DNA of 64,000 nucleotides from Phocoenobacter atlanticus (GTDB lineage Bacteria > Pseudomonadota > Gammaproteobacteria > Enterobacterales > Pasteurellaceae): the NCBI RefSeq assembly GCF_030764225.1, contig NZ_JASAXH010000012.1, one strand, 5' to 3'. The notes under the pieces were generated by a model. It was not told where the DNA came from, did not search any database, and worked only from the letters and a program-made list of their open reading frames with translations. How positions within the stretch are numbered: the stretch's first letter is position 1; the number at the start of each line of letters is the position of its first letter. Of this stretch, positions 27,466 to 36,176 are shown piece by piece. The translations under genes and the position numbers were made by a program.

Positions 27466-27762
27466 GATATTTTAGATAAAATTGTACCACATAATTTTTA
27501 TAAAAGTGTTTTTGAAAATATCCAAAAAACACAATCTGCCAAAGGCAATATTTCAGGTGTCGTCAGTAGTGTTTCTTCAACAGCAAAGGGGACATTAAAG
27601 ATTAATCTTATTGAACCAAATGAAATACAAAGCCGTATATCTTTGGCGGTTTTATGTGGTGATATATTGATTTTACTGGTCTTTTTAATGGTCTTGATAA
27701 GTTATATTTTCCCAGTAAGATATCCAAAATCAAAACAAACAAGCGGTCAGTTAGTGAGTTAA
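27466..27762 (+). pseudogene. C-terminal remnant of a third IgaA-like gene
   Basis: An open stretch of 98 codons without a usable start, directly after a TGA. It encodes the end of the IgaA-like periplasmic domain (GNISGVVSSVSSTAKGTLKI), the last transmembrane helix (ILILLVFLMVLISYIFP) and the tail SKQTSGQLVS. In its last helix it resembles paralogue 1 (LVLLSYIFPARYPKS), while its tail is identical to paralogue 2. The 5' three quarters of the gene are missing. Confidence 0.85.
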
Positions 27763-27794
27763 ATTTGCAAGAATATTTATGATTTGATGACATT

Positions 27795-27820
27795 AACACT
27801 GTTTGAAATAGTGTTGTTTT
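27795..27820 (+). terminator. hairpin after the IgaA-like cluster
   Basis: AACACT-GTTTGAAAT-AGTGTT followed by GTTTTT. It lies between the convergent IgaA-like remnant and afuC. Confidence 0.6.
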
Positions 27821-27821
27821 T

Positions 27822-27870
27822 GTAAATCCCTCTCTCCATTTATTAAAGGAAGTTAGGAGAGGGGATTTAC
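27822..27870. repeat. REP-like inverted repeat at the end of afuC
   Basis: GTAAATCCCTCTCTCC and GGAGAGGGGATTTAC face each other across 18 bases that include GTTAGGAGAGG, similar to the terminal modules of the elements at 1783 and 8183. It probably acts as a terminator for the afu operon on the minus strand. Confidence 0.55.
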
Positions 27871-27886
27871 AAATCTAAGTTAGATT

Positions 27887-28945
27887 TTATTCTCTTGGTA
27901 ATAAACACAAACCTGTATCAGAGAAGTGTAAATATATTTCAGTGATACTATCTTCAAAATCTTCTGGACTTAAATTAATAAGCAGTTCTTCACCGTGCCA
28001 AAGTGCGACAACTTCCCAGTGATTTCCCATATAAATTGCAGTTTTAATTTGGCATTTTTGTGCTTCTGTACCTTCCGCTTTTAAAGATACTGCTTCTGGA
28101 CGAACACAAACTAAACATTCGCCATCTGGCACGTTAAATTGAGTAGCGTCATCTAAGGTAATATCATAACCATTTACAGAGACCACATTGCCGTTTAAAT
28201 GGGCTTTAAACATACTAGATTCGCCCATAAAGTTTGCGAGGAATAATGAATTAGGACGTAAATACAGCTCTTTAGCAGTACCTTTTTGCATTATTTTACC
28301 TTTGTGCATAACGATAACTTGATCTGATACCGCAAAGGCTTCTGTTTGATCGTGGGTAACGTATAGTGAGGTGATGCCTAAACGTTGTTGTAATTCACGG
28401 ATACTTTCACGCATACTACGGCGTAAGTTTGCATCAAGGTTACTTAGTGGTTCATCAAATAACAAGACTTTTGGCTTAAGGATTAAAGCACGAGCTAAAG
28501 CGACTCGTTGTTGTTGTCCACCAGAGATTTGATCTACATAACGATCACCAAATCCTGCCAAATCAACTAATTCCAATGCTTCTTCAATACGTTGCTTACG
28601 CTCTTCTTGTGGAACATTCAGCATTTTTAAGCCATATCCCACATTATCTGCAATAGACATATGTGGGAAAAGTGCATAAGATTGGAATACGATACAAATA
28701 TCACGGGTTTGGATAGAACTTTTTGTTACGTCTTCGCCATCAATAAAAATTTGTCCAGAGGTTGGTGTTTCTAATCCCGCAACTAAACGCAAAATTGTTG
28801 TCTTACCACAGCCAGATGGACCGAGTAAAGTTGTCATTGTTCCACGCTCAATTTCTAAATTTAGATCATCAATAACCACCGCTTTACCAAAGGCTTTGGT
28901 AACATTTTTTAATACTAAAAATTGTTTATCATTTGTTTTATTCAT
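27887..28945 (-). CDS. afuC: ABC transporter ATPase of the Afu system
   Basis: 352 residues. Walker A GPSGCGKTT, signature ISGGQQQRVALARAL, Walker B VLLFDEPLSNLD and switch His in YVTHDQTEA, followed by a C-terminal OB-like (TOBE) regulatory domain. It energises the transporter formed with AfuB and the AfuA binding proteins. In A. pleuropneumoniae the system was first named for iron uptake but was later shown to import phosphorylated sugars. It is 16 bp downstream of afuB, the last gene of the operon. Confidence 0.9.
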   Translation of the reverse strand: MNKTNDKQFLVLKNVTKAFGKAVVIDDLNLEIERGTMTTLLGPSGCGKTTILRLVAGLETPTSGQIFIDGEDVTKSSIQTRDICIVFQSYALFPHMSIADNVGYGLKMLNVPQEERKQRIEEALELVDLAGFGDRYVDQISGGQQQRVALARALILKPKVLLFDEPLSNLDANLRRSMRESIRELQQRLGITSLYVTHDQTEAFAVSDQVIVMHKGKIMQKGTAKELYLRPNSLFLANFMGESSMFKAHLNGNVVSVNGYDITLDDATQFNVPDGECLVCVRPEAVSLKAEGTEAQKCQIKTAIYMGNHWEVVALWHGEELLINLSPEDFEDSITEIYLHFSDTGLCLLPRE

Positions 28946-28961
28946 AATTTATTCCTAAATA

Positions 28962-31043
28962 TTATTGTTTTTTCGCCTTAGATTTGGCAATTCGAGTATC
29001 GCCCACAATCCAATCAAAGAATAAGATAATTGACATCATCACAACAATTAACACTGAACCATAGGCAATTGCAATACCATATTCGCCGTCTTCTACACGG
29101 TTTAGAATATAAGAGGTTGCCACACGAGTATCTGCGGTTACTAAGAAAATAATTGCGGATACGGTGGTCATTGCACGCACAAAGCTGGTGACTAATGACG
29201 ACAGTAACGCAGGTTTTAAGAGTGGTAATACCACATAGAGCAGTGTTTTAAATGAGCTACCTTTTAGTGAAAGTGACGCTTCATCTAGAGATTGATCGAG
29301 TTGTCCTAACCCTGCAATCGCTGCACGCATACCGATTGGCATATTACGAGTGACCATTGATAAAATAATGATTATTCCTGTTCCCGTAATATAAATTGGT
29401 GCATTATTAAAGGCAAGGATATATGCCACCCCAGCTACCGTACCTGGTACGGCAAAACAGAGTAAGGTTAAAAATTCTAAGGTTTTCTTCCCTTTAAATT
29501 CTCGCCGCACAGTAATATAGGCAAGTAGTAATCCTAATATTGAGGTAATAGGTGCAGCAGTAATTGCAAATAAGAACGTTTGAATTAAAGATGGCCATGC
29601 ACCACTATCAAAGCCATTACCAAATAATAATTCATAGTTTTTAAGTGTTAAAGAATAGTCAACACCCCAGTTCACAGTGAAACTTCCGTAGAAAATACTA
29701 CCGTATAGTACTGCATTGAAAAGCGTCCAAAAACCTAAGAAAAACACAATCATAGATTTCATTGCTTTTGGTAAATCTTGTACTTCGCCACGATAAGATT
29801 TTCCTGAAACTGTTACATAAGAGCGGTTACCGATCCATATATATTGAATAACAAAAATACCTAAAGAGAAAATTAACAATAATGTCCCTAAAGTACTTGC
29901 TGAAGCATAATCTAACTGCGAACCTGCAATATAGAAATAAATTTGTGATGAAATTACATCAAAGCTTCCCCCTAACACTAATGGGGTACTAAAATCTGCT
30001 AACGATTGAATTGCAACCACTAAGAAAGAGTTTGCTAATGCTGGTTTTAATAGTGGGAAAATGATATTGAAGAAAGTTTTATAGCGATTAGCTCGCATTG
30101 TATAAGAAGCTTCTTCAATTGAAGGGTGAATTGATTTTAATGCCCCTTCTAAAATCATAAAGGATAATGGCGTTAGTGCAAGTGTATGAGCAATCACAAT
30201 TCCTGCAAAACCATATAACCAGTTACTGCTAAAACCAAAATATTCGACTAAAAACTCAGTAACATACCCTGAACGTCCAAGCATTAAGGTAATCCCTAAT
30301 GCCACCACAAAAGGTGGGGTAACGATAGGCAAAATAGAAAAGAGTTTACCGATAAAGGCAGTACGTTTTGCAATACGAGTAGTATATAACGCAAAGAGTA
30401 AGCCGAAGAAAGTGGCTAATACTCCGATTGTCGCTGCAACACTTAATGAGTTTGTAATGATACGTAAAATATAAGGTTGTTTTATCGTATCTATGACTTG
30501 GCTGGGTACGAACTCGGTACCATCATAGAACATTGAGATAAAAATAGAAATTATCGGATAGACAATAAAGAAAAAGATAATTAAAGCAATACTTAACAGT
30601 GAAGCAATAATAAATTTATCACCTTGTAAAACCGATAATTTTGCTAGTGCGTTAGTTGCTAAAGCAATAAGTACTAAAACCAGCACTAAAATAGAAAATC
30701 CTAAGCTAATTTTTGCAATAATGGCTGAAATAAATACAAAGGCAAATACTCCAACAATTGCAAATAATTCTCCCATTCCTTGTGCTTCTTTACCTTTCGG
30801 CTTAAGATAATGAGAAATTAAAGGCACAGAAAAAAGTGAAGTAAACCATAGCCAGCTAATATTAAATCCAATGCCACCATTTTCACCATACCATCCCATT
30901 GCTTCAAATACTTCTTCTTGAGTAGATTCTGTAAAGCCGTAATATAAGGCAAAAGTCGGTAAGAAAACAAAGGCAACCAAAGCAAAAGCTATCCAAAAAA
31001 AGCTATTGCTTGTTATTGATGATAAAGTTGTTTGTTTTTTCAT
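28962..31043 (-). CDS. afuB: ABC transporter permease of the Afu system (fused two-domain)
   Basis: 693 residues containing two tandem BPD-type permease domains, each with an EAA loop (EEASYTMRANRYKTFFNIIFP-like near residue 315 and DEASLSLKGSSFKTLLYVVLP-like near 610), plus extra N-terminal helices. The single polypeptide therefore provides both membrane halves. It belongs with AfuC and the two AfuA proteins. The first gene pair (afuA2, afuA1) lies upstream; an intercistronic hairpin separates it from afuB. Confidence 0.9.
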   Translation of the reverse strand: MKKQTTLSSITSNSFFWIAFALVAFVFLPTFALYYGFTESTQEEVFEAMGWYGENGGIGFNISWLWFTSLFSVPLISHYLKPKGKEAQGMGELFAIVGVFAFVFISAIIAKISLGFSILVLVLVLIALATNALAKLSVLQGDKFIIASLLSIALIIFFFIVYPIISIFISMFYDGTEFVPSQVIDTIKQPYILRIITNSLSVAATIGVLATFFGLLFALYTTRIAKRTAFIGKLFSILPIVTPPFVVALGITLMLGRSGYVTEFLVEYFGFSSNWLYGFAGIVIAHTLALTPLSFMILEGALKSIHPSIEEASYTMRANRYKTFFNIIFPLLKPALANSFLVVAIQSLADFSTPLVLGGSFDVISSQIYFYIAGSQLDYASASTLGTLLLIFSLGIFVIQYIWIGNRSYVTVSGKSYRGEVQDLPKAMKSMIVFFLGFWTLFNAVLYGSIFYGSFTVNWGVDYSLTLKNYELLFGNGFDSGAWPSLIQTFLFAITAAPITSILGLLLAYITVRREFKGKKTLEFLTLLCFAVPGTVAGVAYILAFNNAPIYITGTGIIIILSMVTRNMPIGMRAAIAGLGQLDQSLDEASLSLKGSSFKTLLYVVLPLLKPALLSSLVTSFVRAMTTVSAIIFLVTADTRVATSYILNRVEDGEYGIAIAYGSVLIVVMMSIILFFDWIVGDTRIAKSKAKKQ

Positions 31044-31075
31044 AATGTTGTTTTTTTATTATAAATAATGGATTT

Positions 31076-31119
31076 TCGCCACCATATTTCATTCACTTAA
31101 AGTAACAATACAGTGGCGA
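31076..31119 (-). promoter_or_regulatory. intercistronic hairpin between afuA1 and afuB
   Basis: TCGCCAC and GTGGCGA form a 7-bp stem in the 87-bp afuA-afuB spacer, with partial pairing inside the loop. Such hairpins often stabilise binding-protein mRNA or reduce read-through to the permease, giving excess binding protein. That role is inference. Confidence 0.5.
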
Positions 31120-31130
31120 GATGAATGCTA

Positions 31131-32168
31131 TTATTTAGCAAGTTTTACTTCATTTAACCATTTATCAATTAAACGACCACGAAGATCTTTAGAACCATAT
31201 TTGCTGAAATCATAATTAATTAAATTCAGTTCACTTGGTTTTAATGCAAATGGTGAAGCTTCTGCTTTCACATTAGTTAAAATGTGATGATCTGCAGTAT
31301 CTCTCCATAAAGATTCTTGTGATTCTTTTGACATTACCCAATCAATAAATAGTTTCGCATTTTTCTCATTACGTGCATTTTTGATTAAGCTTACGCCACC
31401 CAATTCATAACCCGTTCCTTCACAAGGTACGATGACATCAAGAGGAGCACCTTTTTCACGTTCAAAAGAGTAGTTTTGTAAGAAACCGATACCAATGGTG
31501 GTTTCATTACGAGCAATATTTTTTGATGGTGCTGTACCTGATTTGGTATATTGAGAAATGTTTTTATGTAATTTCTTCATATATTTAAAGGCTTCGTCTT
31601 CACCCCAAAGTTGTACGAAAGTAGCAACTGCGGTATATGCTGTACCAGAACTTTGTGCATCCGCAACTTGTACTTCACCTTTTAAGCGAGGATCGGTTAA
31701 GTCTTTCCAGCATTTCGGCACTTTTTTAATTCCTAGTTTTTTCAAACGTTCTGTATTTACACCAAAACCTAATACTCCCATATAAACCACAGAGCTATAA
31801 TTTCCTTTTAGCTTGCCTGGGTCTTTAAATTCAGGGATCACATCATCTAAATATTTAGATTTATATTGTTGTAATAATCCCATTTCAGCAGCTTGTGAGT
31901 GGCTATCAAATGTACCTCCATACCAAACGTCACCTTGAGGGTTGTTTTTTTCTGCTTGAAGTTTCGCAAGTGTTGTTCCAGAGCTATTACGAATAAAAGC
32001 GGTTTTTACACCAAATTTTTCTTGGAATGTTTTAACTTGTTGTTCACACACTGTATTTCTTGCACTGCAATAAACGGTTAATCGTCCTGATGCCATCGCC
32101 ATATCAGTGACTAAAAGTCCTGAAATTAATAAACCAGCTGCGGTTAATTTTGTTTGAAATTTCTTCAT
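31131..32168 (-). CDS. AfuA-like periplasmic binding protein, divergent paralogue
   Basis: 345 residues with a signal peptide ending near AMASG. Strongly similar to the AfuA encoded immediately upstream (YCSAxN, VWYGGTFD, GFGVNTERL, VQLWGEDxAF, PCEGTGYELGG), so clearly a tandem duplicate. The His-Asp pair that contacts sugar phosphate in A. pleuropneumoniae AfuA (mature 205-206, as I recall) is Gln231-Asn232 here, while the downstream Glu (255) and the phosphate-site Ser (63) are kept. Ligand preference has probably changed. I chose the ATG at 32168, which has GTGGAGG upstream; a GTG at 32180 lies within that ribosome site. Confidence 0.85.
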   Translation of the reverse strand: MKKFQTKLTAAGLLISGLLVTDMAMASGRLTVYCSARNTVCEQQVKTFQEKFGVKTAFIRNSSGTTLAKLQAEKNNPQGDVWYGGTFDSHSQAAEMGLLQQYKSKYLDDVIPEFKDPGKLKGNYSSVVYMGVLGFGVNTERLKKLGIKKVPKCWKDLTDPRLKGEVQVADAQSSGTAYTAVATFVQLWGEDEAFKYMKKLHKNISQYTKSGTAPSKNIARNETTIGIGFLQNYSFEREKGAPLDVIVPCEGTGYELGGVSLIKNARNEKNAKLFIDWVMSKESQESLWRDTADHHILTNVKAEASPFALKPSELNLINYDFSKYGSKDLRGRLIDKWLNEVKLAK

Positions 32169-32183
32169 TTTTTCCTCCACTTA

Positions 32184-33221
32184 CTATTTCATTTTTACTT
32201 CATCAACCCAGCGGTTAATTAAGCGTTTTCTTTCATCTTTTGAACCATATTTTTCAAAATCATAATTGATCAATTTAAGCTCATCAGGATTTGGTGCTGC
32301 AGGGTGTTGTTTTGCGGTAGTGTTAGTTAAGATTTGTAAAGATTGACCTTTTTGCCACGCAGATTCTTGCCCTTCTTTTGATAACGCCCAATCAACAAAT
32401 AATTTTGCATTATCCAAGTTTCTTGCACCTTTAAGAATACTGATACCGCCTAACTCATAACCCGTTCCTTCACAAGGTACAACTAATTTTAACTTCGCAC
32501 CTTTACTTTTTTCTAGCATATAATCGTGTAAGAAACCAATTCCAACTAATGTTTCACCACGTGCCGCATTACGAGATGGCGTAACACCTGATTTTGTGTA
32601 TTGAGAAATATTTGGATCTAATTTTTTGAAATAATCAAAGGCTTTGTCTTCACCCCATAATTGAACGAAAGTCGCAATTGCAGTATAGGCTGTACCAGAA
32701 CTTTGTGGATCGGCAACCTGAATTTCATCTTTAAATTCTGGTTTTAATAAGTCATTCCAACATTGTGGAACTTGCTTAATTCCTAATTTTTCAAGACGTT
32801 CTGTATTGACACCAAAACCTAAAATACCCATATAGATAGCAGAGGTATAATTGCCTTTTTTCTTACCTGGATCACGGAAACGCTCTACAATTTGATCAAG
32901 ATTTTTTGATTTATAAGGTGTTAATAAACCGACTTCGCCCGCTTGAGATTGAGGATCAAAAGTACCCCCATACCAAACATCAGCTTGTGGATTACTGGCT
33001 TCCGCTTTCACTTTTGCAAAAGTGCTACCAGAACCATTGCGGATAAACTGTGTTTTGACACCATATTTTTTACCAAATGTTTTCGCTGCATTTTCACACA
33101 TCGCATTTGTTGCACTACAATAGATAACTAAACGCCCTTTAGCTGCAACGGTGTTGCAAATCGCTAAACCTAATGCTACTGCAGAAACAGTTTTGAGTAA
33201 CTGAAATTTGGATTTTTTCAT
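32184..33221 (-). CDS. afuA: AfuA sugar-phosphate-binding protein
   Basis: 345 residues with a signal peptide of about 27 residues (cleaved after TVAA). It keeps His232-Asp233 (mature 205-206), Glu256 (mature 229) and Ser64 (mature 37), the residues I recall as forming the hexose-phosphate pocket of A. pleuropneumoniae AfuA. It should deliver glucose-6-phosphate-type ligands to AfuBC. ATG at 33221 with GAGG eight bases upstream; a longer frame to 33290 covers leader DNA. First gene of the operon, with a CRP site 136 bp upstream and the divergent paralogue 15 bp downstream. Confidence 0.88.
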   Translation of the reverse strand: MKKSKFQLLKTVSAVALGLAICNTVAAKGRLVIYCSATNAMCENAAKTFGKKYGVKTQFIRNGSGSTFAKVKAEASNPQADVWYGGTFDPQSQAGEVGLLTPYKSKNLDQIVERFRDPGKKKGNYTSAIYMGILGFGVNTERLEKLGIKQVPQCWNDLLKPEFKDEIQVADPQSSGTAYTAIATFVQLWGEDKAFDYFKKLDPNISQYTKSGVTPSRNAARGETLVGIGFLHDYMLEKSKGAKLKLVVPCEGTGYELGGISILKGARNLDNAKLFVDWALSKEGQESAWQKGQSLQILTNTTAKQHPAAPNPDELKLINYDFEKYGSKDERKRLINRWVDEVKMK

Positions 33222-33356
33222 TGTGAGAACCTCATTTTTATATGTAAAGAACTTGATAATTGATTTTCTAAAACGAAAACAATTGAACATAAAATAAAAT
33301 GCTATGGCTCACTTTACTCACATTTTGTTTTTATTTAAACTGAAATTGTTTAAAAA

Positions 33357-33372
33357 TGTGATTATCATCACA
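33357..33372. promoter_or_regulatory. CRP-cAMP binding site upstream of afuA
   Basis: TGTGATTATCATCACA is a perfect match to the CRP core TGTGA-N6-TCACA. It lies in the 238-bp malP-afuA spacer, about 136 bp before the afuA start. It suggests catabolite control of the transporter, in keeping with a sugar-phosphate substrate. No Fur-like site was seen there. Confidence 0.75.
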
Positions 33373-33387
33373 AAAATTATAGAAAAT

Positions 33388-33444
33388 AAAATACTTCTTA
33401 AACTGATGAACTGTTTAAAGTAAAATCAGAATAAGAAGTATTTT
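33388..33444 (-). terminator. probable malP terminator
   Basis: AAAATACTTCTTA and TAAGAAGTATTTT form a perfect 13-bp stem around a 31-base loop, 15 bp past the malP stop. On the minus strand the right arm ends in TATTTTATTTTC. The loop is long, so termination strength is uncertain. Confidence 0.55.
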
Positions 33445-33459
33445 CTTAGGAGAAAGGTA

Positions 33460-35859
33460 TTATTTTTTCCAAATCTGAGTTTGGTAATCTGTAATTGAGC
33501 GATCGGAACTGAAAGTCCCTAATCTTGCAGTATTTAAAATCGTTGCTTCAATCCAAGCGGTACGATTTTGATAGAAATTTGCAATTTTTTGTTGTGCTTG
33601 ACGATAGCTTGCAAAATCCGCCAAAGTGCAGAAGCTGTCTTTTGTTAATAACTCTTTCACTAAGGCTTCAAAAGTTGTGGTATCACCTTTTGAGAATGTG
33701 CCGTTAGCAAGAGAATTTATAGCTTGAGCTAATACTTTATCTTCTTGATAATATGCCATTGGCTCATAACCGTCTTTTAATACTTGGTTAATGCTCTCTA
33801 CCGTATGCCCAAAGATAACCACATTTTCATTACCTGCATAGTCTGCAATTTCCACATTGGCACCGTCTAATGTACCTAAGGTGATCGCCCCATTTAAGGC
33901 TAATTTCATATTTCCTGTTCCAGATGCTTCTTTTCCTGCAAGAGAAATCTGTTCTGATACATCAGCCGCAGGAATAATAATTTCCGCAAGGCTCACTCGA
34001 TAATCAGGTAAGAAGACAACCTGTAATTTACCTTTCATTTCAGGATCGTTATTGATCACATCAGCGACACAGTTAATAGCGTGAATGATTTGTTTCGCCA
34101 TAAAATAACCTGGAGCGGCTTTACCTGCAAAAATAAAGACTCTTGGTACGAATTCTTGATTTGGATTTGCCTTTAATTCTTGATAAGTCGCAATGATATT
34201 TAACAGATTAAGTTGCTGGCGTTTATATTCGTGAAAACGCTTAATTTGCACATCAAAAATTGCATTTGTATCCACGTCTAAGCCTAATTCTTGCTTGATT
34301 TTATCCGCTAAACGTTGCTTATTCGCTTGTTTTATTTGTGTATAAGCGGTCTGAAATTTTTCATTTTTTGCAAATTTTTCAATTTGTTGTAATAAGGATA
34401 AATCTTTCGTCCAATCGCCTTTGATATGTTTATCCAGTAATGCACTTAATTGTGGATTGGCTTGACGGATCCAGCGACGTGGCGTAATTCCATTTGTGAC
34501 ATTATAAAAACGATCTTTAAATAAACGAGCATAAGCAGGGAAAAGATCGCTAACCACTAAATCTGAGTGAATTTTTGCGACACCGTTAACTGCAAAAGAT
34601 CCGACCACACAAAGATTTGCCATTCTGACACGATAGCCAAAAAGAACTGCGGTTTGTTGCCATACATCTGAAAATTCTTCATCACTAAAATGGGCTTTCA
34701 CTTGCTGGTATAACTCGTTATTGATACGGTCAATTATGATAAAATGACGTGGTAATAAATTCGCTAGGAGATTTTGATCCCACTGCTCTAATGCTTCTGG
34801 TAGCAAGGTATGGTTAGTATAGGCAAAAGTTTTACTACAAATTTGCCACGCTTGTTGCCACGAAAAATCATAATCATCTAACAATATACGCATTAATTCA
34901 GGAATAGCGATCGCTGGGTGGGTATCATTCAGTTGAATGACTTCATATTCAGCAAGCTGTTCCAGTTTACGCCCTTGTGCTAAATGGCGTTTGATAATAT
35001 CTGCTACAGAGCAAGCACAGTGGAAATATTGTTGCATTAGGCGTAACGCCTTACCATTTTGATGGTTATCATTTGGGTACAACACTTTGGTCAGTTTTGA
35101 GGCATCAATCACGTTCTCTTCTGAGAAAAGATATTCTCCCGCATCAAATTTTGTAAGGTCAAAACTACTTTCGCTATATCCTTGCCATAAGCGTAATGGC
35201 TGTTGAATGCCTTTATAGCCTACGACAGGTAGATCAAAGGCTTCGCCGTTTACTACCCATTCTGGTTGCCATTGATATTTATCATTCGAAATCAAGCTTA
35301 CTTTACCACCAAAGCCCACTTGTTGGGTAAAATCTAAATGGTGCTGTTGTTGTGGATAAAAATCACGTCCCCACGCATCACCTTGCTCTTTTTGCTTGCC
35401 TTGCTCAGAAAAAGATTGTTTGAATAAGCCATATTGATAATGTAAACCATAGCCTGTTGCTGGTTGTGCAAGGCTCGCCATTGAATCTAAATAACAAGCA
35501 GCTAAACGTCCTAATCCACCATTTCCTAAGGCAGGATCGGTTTCTTGTTCTAAAATATCAACGAGTTCGATACCGTATTGTTTTACTTGTTGAACGATAA
35601 AATCATAAACTTCAAGATTTTGCAAATTGTTACCCAGTAAACGACCCACCAGAAATTCCATTGATAAATAATTGACGTGGCGAACATTGGTAAGCGGTGT
35701 GTTTGTTTGTGATTTTTGCAAAATTGCCTGTTGGCTAACCTTTGCAATAAGTTGATACCACTGTGTTGTTGAAAGTTGTTGTGGTGTGAGATAACGAGTT
35801 TGGCAATATTGTGCTAATGATTGTTCAAATAATGTTTTAAATTGCGTCTGAAAAGACAT
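33460..35859 (-). CDS. malP: maltodextrin phosphorylase
   Basis: 799 residues of the GT35 glycogen/maltodextrin phosphorylase family. The pyridoxal-phosphate Lys lies in EASGTGNMKLALNGA, and other signature text is DPALGNGGLGRLAACYLDSMA, QLNDTHPAIAIPELMR and TLDGANVEI. Overall wording and length are closer to E. coli MalP (797) than GlgP (815), and no glg genes are nearby. It releases glucose-1-phosphate from maltodextrins. The ATG at 35859 has AGGAG at ideal spacing; another ATG two codons upstream touches that site. It lies upstream of the afu operon, so glucose-phosphate metabolism may link the two. Confidence 0.92.
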   Translation of the reverse strand: MSFQTQFKTLFEQSLAQYCQTRYLTPQQLSTTQWYQLIAKVSQQAILQKSQTNTPLTNVRHVNYLSMEFLVGRLLGNNLQNLEVYDFIVQQVKQYGIELVDILEQETDPALGNGGLGRLAACYLDSMASLAQPATGYGLHYQYGLFKQSFSEQGKQKEQGDAWGRDFYPQQQHHLDFTQQVGFGGKVSLISNDKYQWQPEWVVNGEAFDLPVVGYKGIQQPLRLWQGYSESSFDLTKFDAGEYLFSEENVIDASKLTKVLYPNDNHQNGKALRLMQQYFHCACSVADIIKRHLAQGRKLEQLAEYEVIQLNDTHPAIAIPELMRILLDDYDFSWQQAWQICSKTFAYTNHTLLPEALEQWDQNLLANLLPRHFIIIDRINNELYQQVKAHFSDEEFSDVWQQTAVLFGYRVRMANLCVVGSFAVNGVAKIHSDLVVSDLFPAYARLFKDRFYNVTNGITPRRWIRQANPQLSALLDKHIKGDWTKDLSLLQQIEKFAKNEKFQTAYTQIKQANKQRLADKIKQELGLDVDTNAIFDVQIKRFHEYKRQQLNLLNIIATYQELKANPNQEFVPRVFIFAGKAAPGYFMAKQIIHAINCVADVINNDPEMKGKLQVVFLPDYRVSLAEIIIPAADVSEQISLAGKEASGTGNMKLALNGAITLGTLDGANVEIADYAGNENVVIFGHTVESINQVLKDGYEPMAYYQEDKVLAQAINSLANGTFSKGDTTTFEALVKELLTKDSFCTLADFASYRQAQQKIANFYQNRTAWIEATILNTARLGTFSSDRSITDYQTQIWKK

Positions 35860-35925
35860 AATCATCTCCTAAAAAGTCCATCATAAAAAAGTTGATGACA
35901 TTATTTAGGATATTAAGGTAATAAA

Positions 35926-35968
35926 AATCCCCCCTATTCAAACTATTTAAGGATGATAAGGGGGGATT
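35926..35968 (-). terminator. hairpin in the malP leader
   Basis: AATCCCCCC and GGGGGGATT make a perfect 9-bp stem around a 25-base loop. On the minus strand it is followed by TTTTATT and lies some 65 bp before the malP start, so it could act as an attenuator or simply be a REP-like repeat. The rest of the 317-bp malP-raiA spacer shows only AT-rich promoter-like DNA. Confidence 0.45.
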
Positions 35969-36176
35969 AAGAGTTATCTAATTCAAAAGTTTCATAATAA
36001 TATTCATCGCTAAAAAAATTGAACTAGTATAATAGGACGTAATTATACAAAAATGTTAACTACTTCAAATTTTTAAAGTTTTTTATCGTTTTACTCTTGA
36101 TATTTTTAACTAGAAGGCTTAAGTTAGGACTATCTTGAAACGACCTAAAAAGGTCATCATTAAAGAGGTAACAACT

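Noticed and set aside
27887..33221. Reading afuABC as a ferric iron transporter
   Set aside because: The binding proteins lack the Tyr-Tyr iron ligands of FbpA, the upstream copy has the residues of sugar-phosphate-binding AfuA, and the only clear regulatory site is for CRP, not Fur.
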